NCBI RefSeq assembly: GCF_029784135.1
Contig: NC_073746.1
Location: 8,279,380-8,343,379 of the forward strand
DNA length: 64,000 nucleotides
Reading direction: 5' to 3'
Source: Toxorhynchites rutilus septentrionalis
Taxonomy: Eukaryota; Arthropoda; Insecta; Diptera; Culicidae
The notes beneath the pieces are model-generated. The model was not told the origin of the DNA and did not search any database. It saw only the letters and a program-made list of their open reading frames with translations. Both the position numbers and the translations under genes were made by a program. Shown in pieces: positions 44,498 through 56,353 of this stretch. How positions within the stretch are numbered: the first letter of the stretch is position 1; every line of letters begins with the position of its first letter.

Positions 44498-45965
44498 AAA
44501 AAGAAAATATCAGTTTTCAATCGATTAAATCATGATCCAAACATATCCCGTGAAGAATTTATCGGTAAGTCAACCCGACTAATTACATTACATCGATGAA
44601 CTTGCACAGAAGACATTCTGCGTGTTCCTGCCGGAAGTGGTCTTCATCCTCGTGAGACAACGCCGATGCCGCCACCAGCGCTCGGTTGAACAGATCCAGA
44701 TCAAAGAAAGCGCAGTAAATACTCGTTTTCACTAAAAGCTTTTCCTCGGAGGTTGTTTTTTTTTTGCTCCTATTCACGATCTGTCCCCATTTTCTAGCAC
44801 TGGTACCCACTTTCTTTCCGCTTCCTCCCGATGGGTGGGTTGACATCCCACCAGCCGCTTCGCTTGAGCAGCAAACCGTCAAACCGTGAGAGACGATGAA
44901 AAATTAATGGAAGTTAAAAGGCATTTACCGAACGACGACAAATTGGGTTAGTGTTTTCCGCTTTCCGTTAGGAGGGGATGTTCGGGGGTGGCTGCTCCAG
45001 CAAGTGCGCGTCTGCTGATGTGTCTTTCACACTTCTTCGAGCTGATTAAATCACCGGATGAGGGGTTTTCCGGTATGGTCCGTGAAATTCTGCCATCAGT
45101 ATGCCACCCTCGAGGGGGACGTGGCGGCAGAATACGTCTTCTTTTGCTTTTTATGGTCCAAAAACACTACCTATTCCTGGGGGAACTTCGTCTTCTCAAC
45201 CATTGATTTTATTTTAAGTGTCAAGTTCAAAGAGCAGATTTTCAACGAAGAAATACTCCAGATTGACTCCATCAACAAATGATGAGCATTGACCATCGCT
45301 ACCCTGACCCCTCTTAGCTACGAGAGTCACAGAGCAGAATACGTGGGATAATTGAATTTCGATTAGGCGGGCGAATGTTGCTCCACGAATGCATCTCATC
45401 GAAGGACGGATTTTCGGGCAGATAATTTTTCCATCGGATTTACTCACAATATCGACGGAACAATAAACTATTGAAGAAGGCAGGGGAAATTAAATTGCTT
45501 CGTTACACTCGAACAAAACGTGCGATTTTGCATTTTAAAAGCTCGAAGGCTCGCAAATTTTTGCGTTGCTTCAGATAAAATCCTAGGGGGGAACCGTTGG
45601 GGCCACTGGGGGGTGAACCTTTCCGGACCTTTTCGTTATCTCGTGGCGCTTTGATGAATTGTGTTCCAATCAAGCGAAATCGGGACGCGACCGAAGGGAA
45701 GCAGCCTGAAGAAAGCTTCCGCTTTCAATCTCCGGCGGACCAGAAAACCATTCTTCTGGGCCGATTCTCATCAAAGGAAAGACCGGAACTCGTGTTTTTG
45801 TGTTTTTTTTTTTATTACGCTTTTAAAATGATTCCTTCTTCCACTTTGATGAGTGAGTTCAAGAGCAGAGTCTGGTCAATCGTCCGCCATTCGCATCTTA
45901 GTAGTATGGTTGAATCCTGTTCGTGTCGTGGGATTTTTCGCTCCAAAACAAAATTTCCCGACTTT
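44498..45965. other. Apparently single-copy spacer
   Basis: Higher GC than the surrounding repeats, with no match to the repeat families. It contains one open frame worth noting (44583-44882, minus). Host intronic or exonic sequence is possible but unproven. Confidence 0.35.
44583..44882 (-). CDS. Unrecognised 99-codon open frame, possible host exon
   Basis: The product has a Gly/Ser/Lys-rich first half (GGSGKKVGTSARKWG, NRSKKKTTSEEKLL) and an acidic, Cys- and His-containing second half (DLFNRALVAASALSHEDEDH, CLLCKFIDVM). It lies outside any recognised repeat. I do not recognise a family. No clear splice acceptor precedes the start and no conserved donor follows. It could be a chance frame. 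Confidence 0.2.
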   Translation of the reverse strand: MTVCCSSEAAGGMSTHPSGGSGKKVGTSARKWGQIVNRSKKKTTSEEKLLVKTSIYCAFFDLDLFNRALVAASALSHEDEDHFRQEHAECLLCKFIDVM

Positions 45966-46205
45966 TGACGTAGGACTACGTCTTGCATTAAGGGTGCCAA
46001 ACCAAAGTTAACGTTAATAACTATTTGTGCTGCGAACGGATTTTAACGATTTGCATACCAATCTAATCGAAAATTTTCTAAGATTTGTTTTATATGTTAT
46101 ACATTACAATCTCATAGTCTGTATATGGTTTAAATTGATGAAAATTGGAAGCATTCCCATTTCCCCATACACTTGTTCTGTCCATTTGTATGCTTTCCCG
46201 AACAG
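45966..46205 (+). repeat. Palindrome plus unit B fragment
   Basis: TGACGTAGGACTACGTC (45966-45982) is followed by AAAGTTAACGTTAATAACTA and TTTTCTAAGATTTGTTTTAT, as in 38597-38870, then breaks off after TGTTCTGTCCATTTGTATGC. Confidence 0.8.
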
Positions 46206-46764
46206 AGCTGTCAATAACAGGCAACTTATGTAGCCGCTAGAATAGAAACAACGAAGGGGGATGGCGAAAAAAGAATATTCGCGAAGTAAACTCCACCCTT
46301 GCATAGTGAGTAAGCTGTCGCTAGCGTATAAGTATTGCATCTCCTCTGGCGAAATTCTCAGAATCTTTCTGTGCCCGAATCAACAAAGATCGCTTATTCT
46401 GCTTGTTTTGTGTTTCATGTTTCCCCTCGAGCTGTGAACGCTAGCGAATATTTCTTTTGAAGTGCATCTGGTATTGCAATTAACACAACCATCCGAGCCA
46501 TGGCAAAGTAGGCGAAAAAAGAGAACAGTGCAAATGATTATATGTCGCTCCCATCCATCAGTGTTTGGCTTAGTGTGTGTTGCTTGTTTTCGCTGTGCGA
46601 AACTTAGAACTTGTTCATTTCCTGTCCATGTGAATAGCACTCCTCCGATACTTCGATACAAGCCATTAAACTTTTTCAGGGTCACCGGAACTTTAGTTAT
46701 TTATGAAGTTTCACGCATAATATCCGAAATGATAAACCAACAAATTTCAAAAAAAAAAAAATTG
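46206..46764. other. Spacer, no recognisable gene
   Basis: Apparently single copy. Open frames of about 100 codons on both strands overlap each other and have no motif. Confidence 0.35.
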
Positions 46765-47335
46765 CGTGGTCCTACGTCCTAAGCGGTCATGTCTCGGATA
46801 CAACCCTTCGAACTTTTTGGAATAGAAATTTATCTCAAAATCACTATCGGCGGGGCGTGTACTTGTGCTATCGATAAATAAAGAGTATTCTATAGCGGTG
46901 TGGAATTTTTCATGTTTCCAAAGAAGACATTCAGCTTCAGAAACATGGGAAACAATTAAGTTCATTTGGAATGGGATTGATTTGACAAAGACCTAGTTGG
47001 CTTGTTTTATCGAAAGTAAGTTGCAATGATTCATTCTCGCCTACAATCGGGAGTAAGATTGATTCGTTTTCCCCGTCTACAATGAGATCAATTGTATTTT
47101 GGTTGAAGTCCCCGTAAACGTGGATTTTAATTTTAGGGTGGAGTTTATCGGAACGATTTTGGGCAAAATTAGAAGGGAAATAGATAGATACAATGATTGC
47201 AATGTAAATATGTTGAATTCAATTGAAATCGGAGATTGTTTCATTCATTCACTGGTTTAAACAATACAAACAAATTATTACTAATCCAACGGTCCTACGT
47301 CAACCTTGCCGAGATATCATAGATATAATCCACCC
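46765..47335. repeat. Segment bounded by two CTACGTC half motifs
   Basis: GTGGTCCTACGTC at about 46767 and CGGTCCTACGTCAACC at 47290 have the same orientation. Each is followed by a GCGGTCATGTCTCGGATACAACC-like or GCCGAGATATCATAGATATAATCC-like flank. The interior is not shared with other units in the window. Confidence 0.55.
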
Positions 47336-49034
47336 AAAGTTTTTTGCACAAATCTTGCAATGTATTTACCACATCAAATATCTGATTTTTGATTTCTAGG
47401 AATAGGTACGACAACAGATTTATTCCAACTATGCGGGCATTCACCACTGAGTAGCGATTCCTGCACACCTTCGCATCCACGAGCCGGAAGCAAAATTCAA
47501 AAACAACAAAATAACATCGCCGTTAAAAGCGGGGTTATGTTCACGTAACAAAAACATAAACAAATCTTGTCGGTTGAAGTAGATTCGTTACTTGTGCTGT
47601 TCAGTCCTTCTTCGTCGTCGCAACCCTCTTGGGTTTTTCTTCGAGAAACAAAACCGGGAGCCGTCGTAATCCCCAAATTTTACGTACCGAGTAATCTCAT
47701 GACTTCCAGCTGGTTCAGATACAGATTCAGATGCGCACTGCCGCCGGCCGCAAACGCCAGACATAATCCAAAGTACACACATAAATTCGTCATCTCGACA
47801 CAACGCTTTGTTATTGCTGCTGCGATGGAGCTTACTTCAACTCTTTCGTTTTCTCCGTTTCCCAATGAAAGTTATTTCTATCTTTCACGAGAACTCTTTC
47901 TGCGCGACTGTCAGTCAAGGCGCCTCACAGGTAGAATCAATCCGCACCGCTGTTATCATCCACTCATAATCAAAATATTTACACCGGTCTCAGCCGAATC
48001 CGAATCATCGCAAGTGCCGGCCTTCGCGAAATAAACAATATTATGACACTTTGAAGCACCACAAAATGAACCTGCGAGTGCTCTCACACAAACACACGCG
48101 CCCGCTCCAAACACCTATCTCTTTCCAGCGCACCTGAGATCGCCTTCTGATCGGGCTCTACACACCTGCTCCCGCTCACTCACTCACTCACTTCGGTTGT
48201 TTCTTCGGGGCACAAACAGCGGAATATAAACACTTTTCTTCAGTAATCACGGATCGAATTCGCCACTAATTGCAAGTAATCAGCTTAGTAATCCCACAAA
48301 TTGATATCATTTCTCACGCGACACCATTGTCGAATTCGCACAAATCATCGTCCGTATCATTGATCGATGATAAATCCGGTCTTCGCTTCTCGCGACAACA
48401 CACAATCGACAGACGACCCGATACAAAACACACGAAAATAGCGGCGGAGCGCAGAGCACAGAGACGACAGCACAAAACAGACCCGAACCGTACGGCGTTC
48501 ACCAGAAGACTGGTCGCGCGTAAACTGGAGGAAAGCAATGTGCGATTGCAACGGGATATCGGATCGCACAACAACGGCTGTAGCTGTGTGAGTGCGCTCC
48601 GTGCCGTACTTCGGATTGTGCTGTGAATGAACACAGTTTCGAATGATGAATCGTTTGGCGAGATGCGATGTTTCTGTTTGATACAAACTGGATGCTGTGG
48701 AACACCCCTGCGGAGAAGTAACGCATTCGATGGACCGATAGTCATATTATACCGTAAAAGGAGGAGGAGTGTTGAATTACTGTAAGAACTTTTTGAGTTG
48801 GTTTTAGAGCTGTTCTACCGTCAAAAATACGTACGGCAAAATTGAGCTAAATGCCACCTTTCTTTTAAATAAATCTTACTGAAAATTCTCATGTTTTGGC
48901 CGTTTTCGTATGTTTTTTCAGTCATTTGATCCTAGATGAAAATTTTCCTAAACGAGTATATTATTTTCAACTGCAATGCTTTCATTAATTTAGTGATGTA
49001 GGTAATTTTTATGGTATAATATTTCGTGAAAAAA
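47336..49034. other. GC-richer single-copy stretch, no identified gene
   Basis: From about 47560 to 48770 the sequence is richer in G and C and free of recognised repeats. A (CACT)n run lies at about 48175-48195. Overlapping open frames of up to 155 codons (47567-48034, plus) and 143 codons (48314-48745, minus) lack recognisable domains. This part is the best candidate in the window for host promoter or 5' exon sequence, but there is no direct evidence. Confidence 0.35.
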
Positions 49035-50065
49035 TATAGCTAACCCGGAAAACTTCGTCCCGCTTTCTTGCTAAGCGCAAGTTCATGAGTCCAATCGCAG
49101 AACTGTTCATTGATTGATCTTCTAATCGACCCCGTTGCATTTATCTTTTACTATAAAATTCCTAGTACTTCTACCAAAACTAAAGTGACCAGATGGTCAG
49201 AGGTCTAACGCGGGACTCAAAAAACAAAATGTTATGTATATACGTTATTTGGACATAAACCATAGTTTAGTGAGTCTAAACTGATCAGTATTATTTCTTT
49301 CTGAGTATCGGCACTCAGTTGTGATTTTTCGGTGGTTTAAATTTTGTTTACGCCCGAAAATCACTCGTCAATCAGAGCATTTACGCCAGGCAAGCACGAT
49401 TCAAATTCTACAATTTTCTTCAAATTACCGAATGGAATGCTCGAAAATTCCAATTCATTTTTCATCGATTTTAGTGTTAACGTATGCAATCAAAAAAATT
49501 GACTAATTTCGGATGGCGATGAAAGATTATTTATAGGAACAAATTTTCTTTAAATCTTACGTTTATTAAGTCTACAACAAAAATTATTTCAAGGCTGTTT
49601 ATTCGCAGCAGCAGCACTGTCAAGCAACTTGATGATTTTTCCATACTGCAAGCTCCACCCCACAGCGAAGGAGTTGGACATCCTGAGGCGCTTTGTGTCC
49701 GCCGGATATAGCCGATCTGGTATTTGCAATATCATCTTTTTGCCGCTCCTTAAGCCGGGAGATTGAAGCAAACGGCCAAACGGTGGAGAAGAATCTGGCC
49801 AAAATGGACATCGTTATGCGGAAGCGTCAATCGAGACCGGCTGTATCTGAGCAGCAGGCAATCACCCAGAAGGAGTAGCTTGAGATGCTGATGAAAGACT
49901 TCTTTCCGGTGAAAGAAGTGAAAAACTTATTTTAGTACTCATAATGAAAGACGAGACGTACTTAATGCTAGAATTCATCGAATGGCAGGGGTTCGGGTAC
50001 GTTACGTTCCCCAGGTAAGCGATGACGTCGAATATATCATTCACATCAAGTTCTCGAAGAAGGTC

Positions 50066-50436
50066 TGTTTCGTTCGTAAAAAAACAATCCTTGGAGTACT
50101 GTTACTTTGAAGCGCTCAAAGTTGTAATTATTTTCATGTTTAAATTACATAGGTACAAATTATTATTTTCCTTACATTTTAGTTTTTCTATTTAAATTCT
50201 TCAGCAACAACTACTTCAATTCGGTTCTAGATTCTTTCCAACTATCTATTTATCTATATTTCCTTTTATTTAATTCAACTTATCGTAACAATTCAATTTC
50301 GCATAATACCATCTTTCCATTGATTGTAAACAAATATGACAGCCTCCGGCCCGTACCAAATCATCTCCGTCAGCAACAGTCCGCGTTCACAGAACTCGAT
50401 CCGCTCTCAAGTATACACTGAACGCTGAACAGAACA
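50066..50436 (-). repeat. BEL/Pao 3' LTR
   Basis: A 371-bp direct repeat of 56509-56879. Substitutions by eye include GCGCTC versus GCACTC, AAAGTTG versus AAAGCTG, two in the AAATTATTA tract, TTTCCAAC versus TATCCAAC and AGTCCGCG versus AGTGCGCG. Confidence 0.97.
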
Positions 50437-50497
50437 TCTCCCCCGGCCGTAAGCCCTGGTACTGATTTTGATCAGGATCATAACTGGGTTTACCATT

Positions 50498-51232
50498 TCA
50501 AACTTCCAGTACTGCTAAACTCGTTAATGGTCTCGTCTTCGAACCACTTTTCGTGCGCACAGAAGCTGAACGAATTCTGCCATCAGCTCCTGGGAAAACT
50601 TTTGTAACTAGTCCACGCTCCCAAGTGCTCCGTTTATCCCCATTCACGACAAACACCAAATCTCCTGGCACTATTTGTCGTTGATCTGTAAACCACTTCG
50701 ATCTTTTATTTAGACCGGGAAGATACTCTCGCCAACGATACCAAAGTTCATCGCTCAAATATTGCGCTCTGATGTATCCACTTCTCAAAGTACTCGCAAC
50801 ATCGACTGGTATTCTCGACGGTGGACATTGATTCGAGGAACGCCCGCGAAGAAAATGATTCGGCGTAATTGCTTCTGGATCCTCTTTTGAGTTTGTTAAT
50901 GCGTATGTTAAGGGTCGGGAATTGATGAGATCTTCAGCTTCAGTCAGTACTGTCTGCAGGATCTCGTCAGTCAACTTTCCTCCATCAGCAAACACTTTCA
51001 TGGCTTCCTTAACCGAACGAACCATTCGCTCCCATACACCTCCCATATGCGGTGCAGATGGTGGGTTAAAGTTCCATCGTTTACGAGCGCTAGTGAATGT
51101 GTCGGCACAATCTACATTAATTCTGCGAATCTCCGATGCCAATTCTCTACTCGCTCCTACAAAATTTGTTCCGTTGTCCGAGAAGATTTCGATGGGACTA
51201 CCACGACGCTTAACAAACCTTCTGATCGCCAT
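50498..51232 (-). CDS. BEL/Pao integrase C-terminal half, downstream of an in-frame stop
   Basis: This 244-codon stretch continues the frame of the long polyprotein after a single TGA at 51236-51238. It contains the second integrase aspartate in FSDNGTNFVG (residue 19) and the glutamate in GGVWERMVRS (residue 68), then a C-terminal DUF5641-like domain (PGDLVFVVNGDKRSTWERGL). Integrase joins the element's cDNA ends to host DNA. Because the frame is the same on both sides of the stop, this is the rest of one gene and not a separate protein. The codon at the stop is normally a sense codon in this family. Confidence 0.93.
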   Translation of the reverse strand: MAIRRFVKRRGSPIEIFSDNGTNFVGASRELASEIRRINVDCADTFTSARKRWNFNPPSAPHMGGVWERMVRSVKEAMKVFADGGKLTDEILQTVLTEAEDLINSRPLTYALTNSKEDPEAITPNHFLRGRSSNQCPPSRIPVDVASTLRSGYIRAQYLSDELWYRWREYLPGLNKRSKWFTDQRQIVPGDLVFVVNGDKRSTWERGLVTKVFPGADGRIRSASVRTKSGSKTRPLTSLAVLEV

Positions 51233-51235
51233 TTT

Positions 51236-54200
51236 TCACGACTCCGTCGTCAGGCTGTAAGCTACCTCTAAATGTATTGCACGTACCGTCATACACGTGA
51301 ATAATGCCACCCATCTTTTTTCCTTCCGTCGACCGATAGACACTTCTAATGGACCGAAATAGTCAATTCCGACGTATGAAAATGGATCCATCCTAGCCGC
51401 CAACCGTTGTGCTGGAAGGGGTGCCATTCGTGGCACTATAGGTTTCGTTTTTCTTATCTTACACCACTGACAATTTTTCATTATTTTTTTAACTATTGAT
51501 CGAAGGCAACTAATGTAAAAACGTTGACGAATTTCGTTGACAACTGTTTCTCTGCTGCTATGGCCGCATTGTATATGATAATACTCAACCAATTTGGATG
51601 TTACTATGTGTTTTTTCGGAAGAATAATGGGATAACGTGCATCAAATGCTGCATATACGGCCCGCTCTGCCCTGCCTTCCATTCTGATGACTCCAAACTC
51701 ATCTAGAAACGGTGATAATGGATACAGTTGATCCGACCGCTCCAACTGAATTTTTTCCCCAATCGCTAGCTCCTTATTTTTCACTAGAACCTTCACCGTG
51801 TCTGCGAATTCTTCTCCCTGTGCCACCCGCCATAAACAATTTTCGGCTGCCAGGTATTCTTCCTGTCGTAACGGTACTTCGACGGATGGAAATAATGATT
51901 TCTTGTTTATTCTCCTTGAAAAAGGCAATGCCTCAATAGCCATACCTTTTACTCGACGTTTACAATTCGAAACGAATCGTATTGATGTCGCAATTGTTCG
52001 AACCAACACGTTCCAGCGGGACATATGTTGTACTCGTTGAACTAATCCTTCGGGTAGTTCAATTTCATGGAACAGTACACTTGCCCTCAGTTCTTCTACT
52101 ATGTCTGCTGCGATTTGTTTCTGTTCTGGCCAGTGTTTTTCCGAAAGATACAAAAATTCCGGTCCATGGAACCATCGACTTTCTGATCGTAACTCTGTGG
52201 TCTTTCCCCATTTTGTAAGATCATCAGCTGCGTTGAACTTTGTGGGAACCCAATACCAGTCATCAGGATTTGTGATGCTTAAAATCTCTCCAATACGGTG
52301 GGCCACAAATGGCTTATACTTCCTTTGCTCTGACCTCACCCAGGAAAAAACAGCATTCGAATCAGTCCAAAAGAATACTTTTGGGATTAAAAATGAGTGA
52401 TTATCTCTAATTATTTTTGATAAACGTGCCCCCAATACAGCAGCCTCCAATTCTTTTCGAGGGATGGATAAATATTGTAACGGTGCCACCTTTGCTTTCG
52501 CTTCAACGAACGCACAACGAATAATTTCTTTGTCGGTGAATCGGAAATATGCTACACTTCCATAGGCTTCTTCACCAGCGTCGACGAATACATGCAGCTG
52601 TATCGACTTGTATACTTTTGAATTCGCTTCTCCCAAGTAACATCGTGGTACTTTGATGGTGTCAATCAACGTAAGTAAGCGTGTCCATTTTAACCATCTT
52701 TCATAATGCTCCTCTCTTACTTTATCGTCCCAGCCGATACCACTTCGCCAAAGATCTTGCATCAGAATACGTCCGTGAATTAGCAGTGGAGCAAGAAATT
52801 GTTTAGGGTCGAACATACTCATGATGCACCTCAATGCAATCCGTTTACTAGGCCATGCACTATCCTGAATGAACGGCTGAAGGTCTTTCCGCATGTCTAG
52901 CGTAAAAATAAATACATCATCTACCGTATTCCACTTTACTCCCAACACTCTAGCCGCTTTTTCATTCTTATCAACATCCAGAACCTTGGATTCTTCCGAT
53001 TGGTTTGTACCTAGGCGGTGCATGACATCTAAGGAATTACTGACCCAATTCCGAATCTCGAAGCCTCCTTTCGCATGTAATTGCTTCACTTCATTGGCTC
53101 GTCGAACTGCCTCTTCCACGGTATCAACGCTGTCATAGTAGTCGTCAACATAATGCTTACTCATAATCGCTTCGGCTGCTTCTGGATATTCTGCAGAATA
53201 CTCTTGTGCATTCAAATTCTTAATGAACTGAGATGAGCAAGGAGAACAACTAGCTCCGAAGATAACCACGTCCATCACATAAATCTGCGGCTCATCACCT
53301 GGGTTCGTGCGGAAAAGAAAACGTTGAGCTTGTCGATCTTCTGCGCGAACCCTTATTTGGTGAAACATTTCACGAATGTCACCCCCAAATGCAATCTTTC
53401 TCTCACGGAAGCTGCTAATAACCCCGGATAATGATGTCAACATATCTGGACCTTTTAGAAGTTTATCGTTCAGTGAAACACCGTTGACCTTCGCTGCGGC
53501 ATCCCACACGAATCGAACCTTATCAGGTTTCTTCGGATTTATTACGAAATTCAGTGGTAAATACCAAGCTTTTCCTGTTGGTGTTTCACGAAGTTCCCGT
53601 TCCGTTATATGATGGGCGTAGCCTTTTTTTATGTACTCTTTTAGCTGACATTGCAGTTTATCACGTACTCCCGGATATCTCTCCATTCGTAACTCCAAAC
53701 TCCTGAGTCGCTTAACAGCCATTGAGTAGCTCTCTGGGAAAAATATGCGGTCCTCCCTCCATAATAATCCGGTCTCAAATATTTCGCCGATGCATCTGGT
53801 AGTTCTTCCCAATATTTCACGTGCTCGACGGTTTTCTTTCGATTCCAGACGAATTGATGGGACCTCTACCGATTCCAGTTGAAAATGATTTTTCAGTAAA
53901 GCATCTAATTGTCGATCAGACGCGCTACATTCTTCACACATACAACGATGGTGTCCAATAAATGGAACACTTGTGACCAGTCCTGGACATGGCCCATACA
54001 CTGTCCACCCCAATCGGCACTGAACAGCAATTGGATACCCCGAATCTCCGATCCGGGAATCTAAAGGTGAGATAAGGTGAATGTTATCTAGACCTATCAG
54101 CACTTTTGGTGTAGCTTCTTCGTAGCTCGGTATTTTGATGTCATCCAAATAATCTAAATATTCAGTAAGCTTCCGGGAGTCAAAACCTTGGAGAGGAAGG

Positions 54201-56353
54201 TCCAACTTGGTTACAGTTCGAGCATTAAATTTGAAACGCCTGGGCATATTTTCTCCGGAAATATCCAAACATAATTTTTTTGATCTATCCTCCGTGCGAC
54301 TAACCCCGTTCGTCCAGCACATTTTTAACGGTTCCAACTCTCCGTCGGCATCGAGTAGCTTCGCTGTCTCTGCTTCAATCAATGTGACTGACGACCCTTC
54401 ATCGATGAGTGCCAATGTATCTACATTTTTGGATTTATTGTACAGTGTCATAGGTACCATTCTGAACAGAATAGTCTTTCCGGACTGTCGATGGCTGTTA
54501 CATCTACCTTCAACTCTCGACGGACCCGCAACAGGCATTCCATGCAATACAGAATTATGATGATCATTACATCCATTAATACCACAGACTAATCTTGATC
54601 TGCATGGTTTTTCTCCGTGATTGTAGATACACAGTGCACATAAATCTAGTCGATATACAGTTTTCCACCGCTCTTCGAGGCTCAATAATCGAAATTGTAT
54701 ACAATTTCTTCCATAATTTCCAGACATCAAACAAATGGAACACTTCAAATCAATTTTTCTATCATGTTCTATCGTATTAGTTTCGTGAGTTTTTCTGGGT
54801 GTATCAGATAATTTGCATGGCGATGATTCTCTGGATTGAAATTGGCAACTATAATTTTGACAATCCCCGTCAGTCGTGTGAATGAAACCCTTGACTTTCG
54901 ACTTTTCTCGCCTTTTTGAGACTATTGAATCTTCCAGTTCGATTCGCTCAAAGTGCACCTCTAGAGTCTTCTCAACCAATTCCTCCATGAAAGCACCAAA
55001 TGTTTGTAGGTCCACCACTCTAGCTTGACGTTTAAATGTTACCCACTCCATCGCGTAGCTTGTCGGAAATTTCTGCACTAGGCTCTGCATAAGAATGGGA
55101 TTCTTTAGATGATCCACAAGTTTCGCTGCCTTCAAGTGCTCAGTGAACTCCTCAACAGCACTCCCAAATTCTATTATAGTTTCCAAATTTTCCGAATTGG
55201 GACCTGGGAGTTGTCGTATACGGTTAGCTAACATAGTCGATAAAATTTCTGGATTACCGAAGCGCTTTCTCAACTTCTCGATGACTGCTGGTACGTTTTC
55301 AGGCAACAGCATACGATGTCTGACAGCTTCTAGTGCCTTTCCTTTAAGGGCTTCCTGAAGCCGAACTAAATTTTCAGCATTTGTAAATCCACACGATAAA
55401 TTTGTCTGTTCGTATGCACTGATGAACAGTGGCCATTCTTGCGGATCACCAGCAAACTTCGGAAGACTTTTGGAGTAAACCTGTCGAGATGCGATTTGCA
55501 ACCGTGACGGTCCACTCTGTATTCGGGTGAATTGTTTCGATTCACTTTTTGCACAAACATTAGCCTCTCCATCCGTCGAATCCGAGGAACAATCATTGTC
55601 AGGATTCCTTGGGACTCGACATATCGGGCTCCGATTTTGTCCTGTTTTATGTTTCTTTTTATCTTGTCGAATTTCATGTTGCTCTTGTTGACGATAGACT
55701 TCCCGGTTTGCCCCAGTCTCCTTTTCGTGGTAATCGACTTTGTCTTGCCCAGAAACATTTTCCTCATCAGGATCCGACTCTTCTTTCAAAAGTTTCTGTA
55801 AATCATGTTTCTTCTGTGCTTCTTGGCGCAGCCTTTCGATCCGTTTCTTGTCTAGTTCTAAGATCTTCCTTTCGTTTTCCTCCTCAAGTTGTTTAATTCG
55901 GCTCATTTCCTCTAACCTCTCGAGTTCTCGCATAGCTTTTTCTTTTCTCGATTCCGTTGACAACACACTTCCGCTTTTACGTACACGTCGTGGATCTTTA
56001 GGAACATTGCGACCCGTTTTTGTAGTTTCAGAATTAGGAATAGCAGGCGCGAAATAATTTTGTATCGAACTATTAATATTTTCAACACCTAACTGGGATA
56101 TTTCTTGATCCCCTATCGTAAAATCTTCTTTATTTTTATTTTCTTTCGAAACTTCCGCTTTACTACTATCTTTTAAAATGTCTTTTTGAGTATTCTTATT
56201 TTTCGAAGACTCACCAACTTGATGGGTTTCTTCGATCTTGCTACTACCGGATCTTACAGTCACATGAGATTGCGACCGCGTTCTTGTCTTCCCTTTCGTC
56301 CAACAGATTGTCGAATGGATTCGTCTTCTCCAATGCACGGCAGGCAAAACCAT
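51236..56353 (-). CDS. BEL/Pao Gag-Pol polyprotein, main frame
   Basis: The 1705-codon frame encodes the replication proteins of the element. A coiled coil spans about residues 138-192. A DUF1759-type capsid region lies at about 293-470 (KFAGDPQEWPLFISAY). A Cys/His zinc-knuckle region is at about 538-600. The aspartic protease has DEGSSVTLIE at 651. The reverse transcriptase covers about 900-1150, with an aspartate in GGDIREMF (992) and YVDD at 1068-1071. RNase H covers about 1252-1380 (aspartates 1258 and 1331). The integrase H2C2 zinc finger is at about 1590-1631 and the first catalytic aspartate is in VGIDYFGP (1664). It ends at a TGA inside the integrase core. The first 35 or so codons are probably out of the ancestral frame (see the PHD-like frame). 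Confidence 0.97.
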   Translation of the reverse strand: MVLPAVHWRRRIHSTICWTKGKTRTRSQSHVTVRSGSSKIEETHQVGESSKNKNTQKDILKDSSKAEVSKENKNKEDFTIGDQEISQLGVENINSSIQNYFAPAIPNSETTKTGRNVPKDPRRVRKSGSVLSTESRKEKAMRELERLEEMSRIKQLEEENERKILELDKKRIERLRQEAQKKHDLQKLLKEESDPDEENVSGQDKVDYHEKETGANREVYRQQEQHEIRQDKKKHKTGQNRSPICRVPRNPDNDCSSDSTDGEANVCAKSESKQFTRIQSGPSRLQIASRQVYSKSLPKFAGDPQEWPLFISAYEQTNLSCGFTNAENLVRLQEALKGKALEAVRHRMLLPENVPAVIEKLRKRFGNPEILSTMLANRIRQLPGPNSENLETIIEFGSAVEEFTEHLKAAKLVDHLKNPILMQSLVQKFPTSYAMEWVTFKRQARVVDLQTFGAFMEELVEKTLEVHFERIELEDSIVSKRREKSKVKGFIHTTDGDCQNYSCQFQSRESSPCKLSDTPRKTHETNTIEHDRKIDLKCSICLMSGNYGRNCIQFRLLSLEERWKTVYRLDLCALCIYNHGEKPCRSRLVCGINGCNDHHNSVLHGMPVAGPSRVEGRCNSHRQSGKTILFRMVPMTLYNKSKNVDTLALIDEGSSVTLIEAETAKLLDADGELEPLKMCWTNGVSRTEDRSKKLCLDISGENMPRRFKFNARTVTKLDLPLQGFDSRKLTEYLDYLDDIKIPSYEEATPKVLIGLDNIHLISPLDSRIGDSGYPIAVQCRLGWTVYGPCPGLVTSVPFIGHHRCMCEECSASDRQLDALLKNHFQLESVEVPSIRLESKENRRAREILGRTTRCIGEIFETGLLWREDRIFFPESYSMAVKRLRSLELRMERYPGVRDKLQCQLKEYIKKGYAHHITERELRETPTGKAWYLPLNFVINPKKPDKVRFVWDAAAKVNGVSLNDKLLKGPDMLTSLSGVISSFRERKIAFGGDIREMFHQIRVRAEDRQAQRFLFRTNPGDEPQIYVMDVVIFGASCSPCSSQFIKNLNAQEYSAEYPEAAEAIMSKHYVDDYYDSVDTVEEAVRRANEVKQLHAKGGFEIRNWVSNSLDVMHRLGTNQSEESKVLDVDKNEKAARVLGVKWNTVDDVFIFTLDMRKDLQPFIQDSAWPSKRIALRCIMSMFDPKQFLAPLLIHGRILMQDLWRSGIGWDDKVREEHYERWLKWTRLLTLIDTIKVPRCYLGEANSKVYKSIQLHVFVDAGEEAYGSVAYFRFTDKEIIRCAFVEAKAKVAPLQYLSIPRKELEAAVLGARLSKIIRDNHSFLIPKVFFWTDSNAVFSWVRSEQRKYKPFVAHRIGEILSITNPDDWYWVPTKFNAADDLTKWGKTTELRSESRWFHGPEFLYLSEKHWPEQKQIAADIVEELRASVLFHEIELPEGLVQRVQHMSRWNVLVRTIATSIRFVSNCKRRVKGMAIEALPFSRRINKKSLFPSVEVPLRQEEYLAAENCLWRVAQGEEFADTVKVLVKNKELAIGEKIQLERSDQLYPLSPFLDEFGVIRMEGRAERAVYAAFDARYPIILPKKHIVTSKLVEYYHIQCGHSSRETVVNEIRQRFYISCLRSIVKKIMKNCQWCKIRKTKPIVPRMAPLPAQRLAARMDPFSYVGIDYFGPLEVSIGRRKEKRWVALFTCMTVRAIHLEVAYSLTTES

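Noticed and set aside
47567..48034. 155-codon plus-strand frame as a gene
   Set aside because: Low-complexity Ser/Arg/Pro composition with no domain; kept only as part of the GC-richer island.
51524..55896. Plus-strand frames across the BEL element
   Set aside because: They are antisense shadows of the long minus-strand polyprotein.
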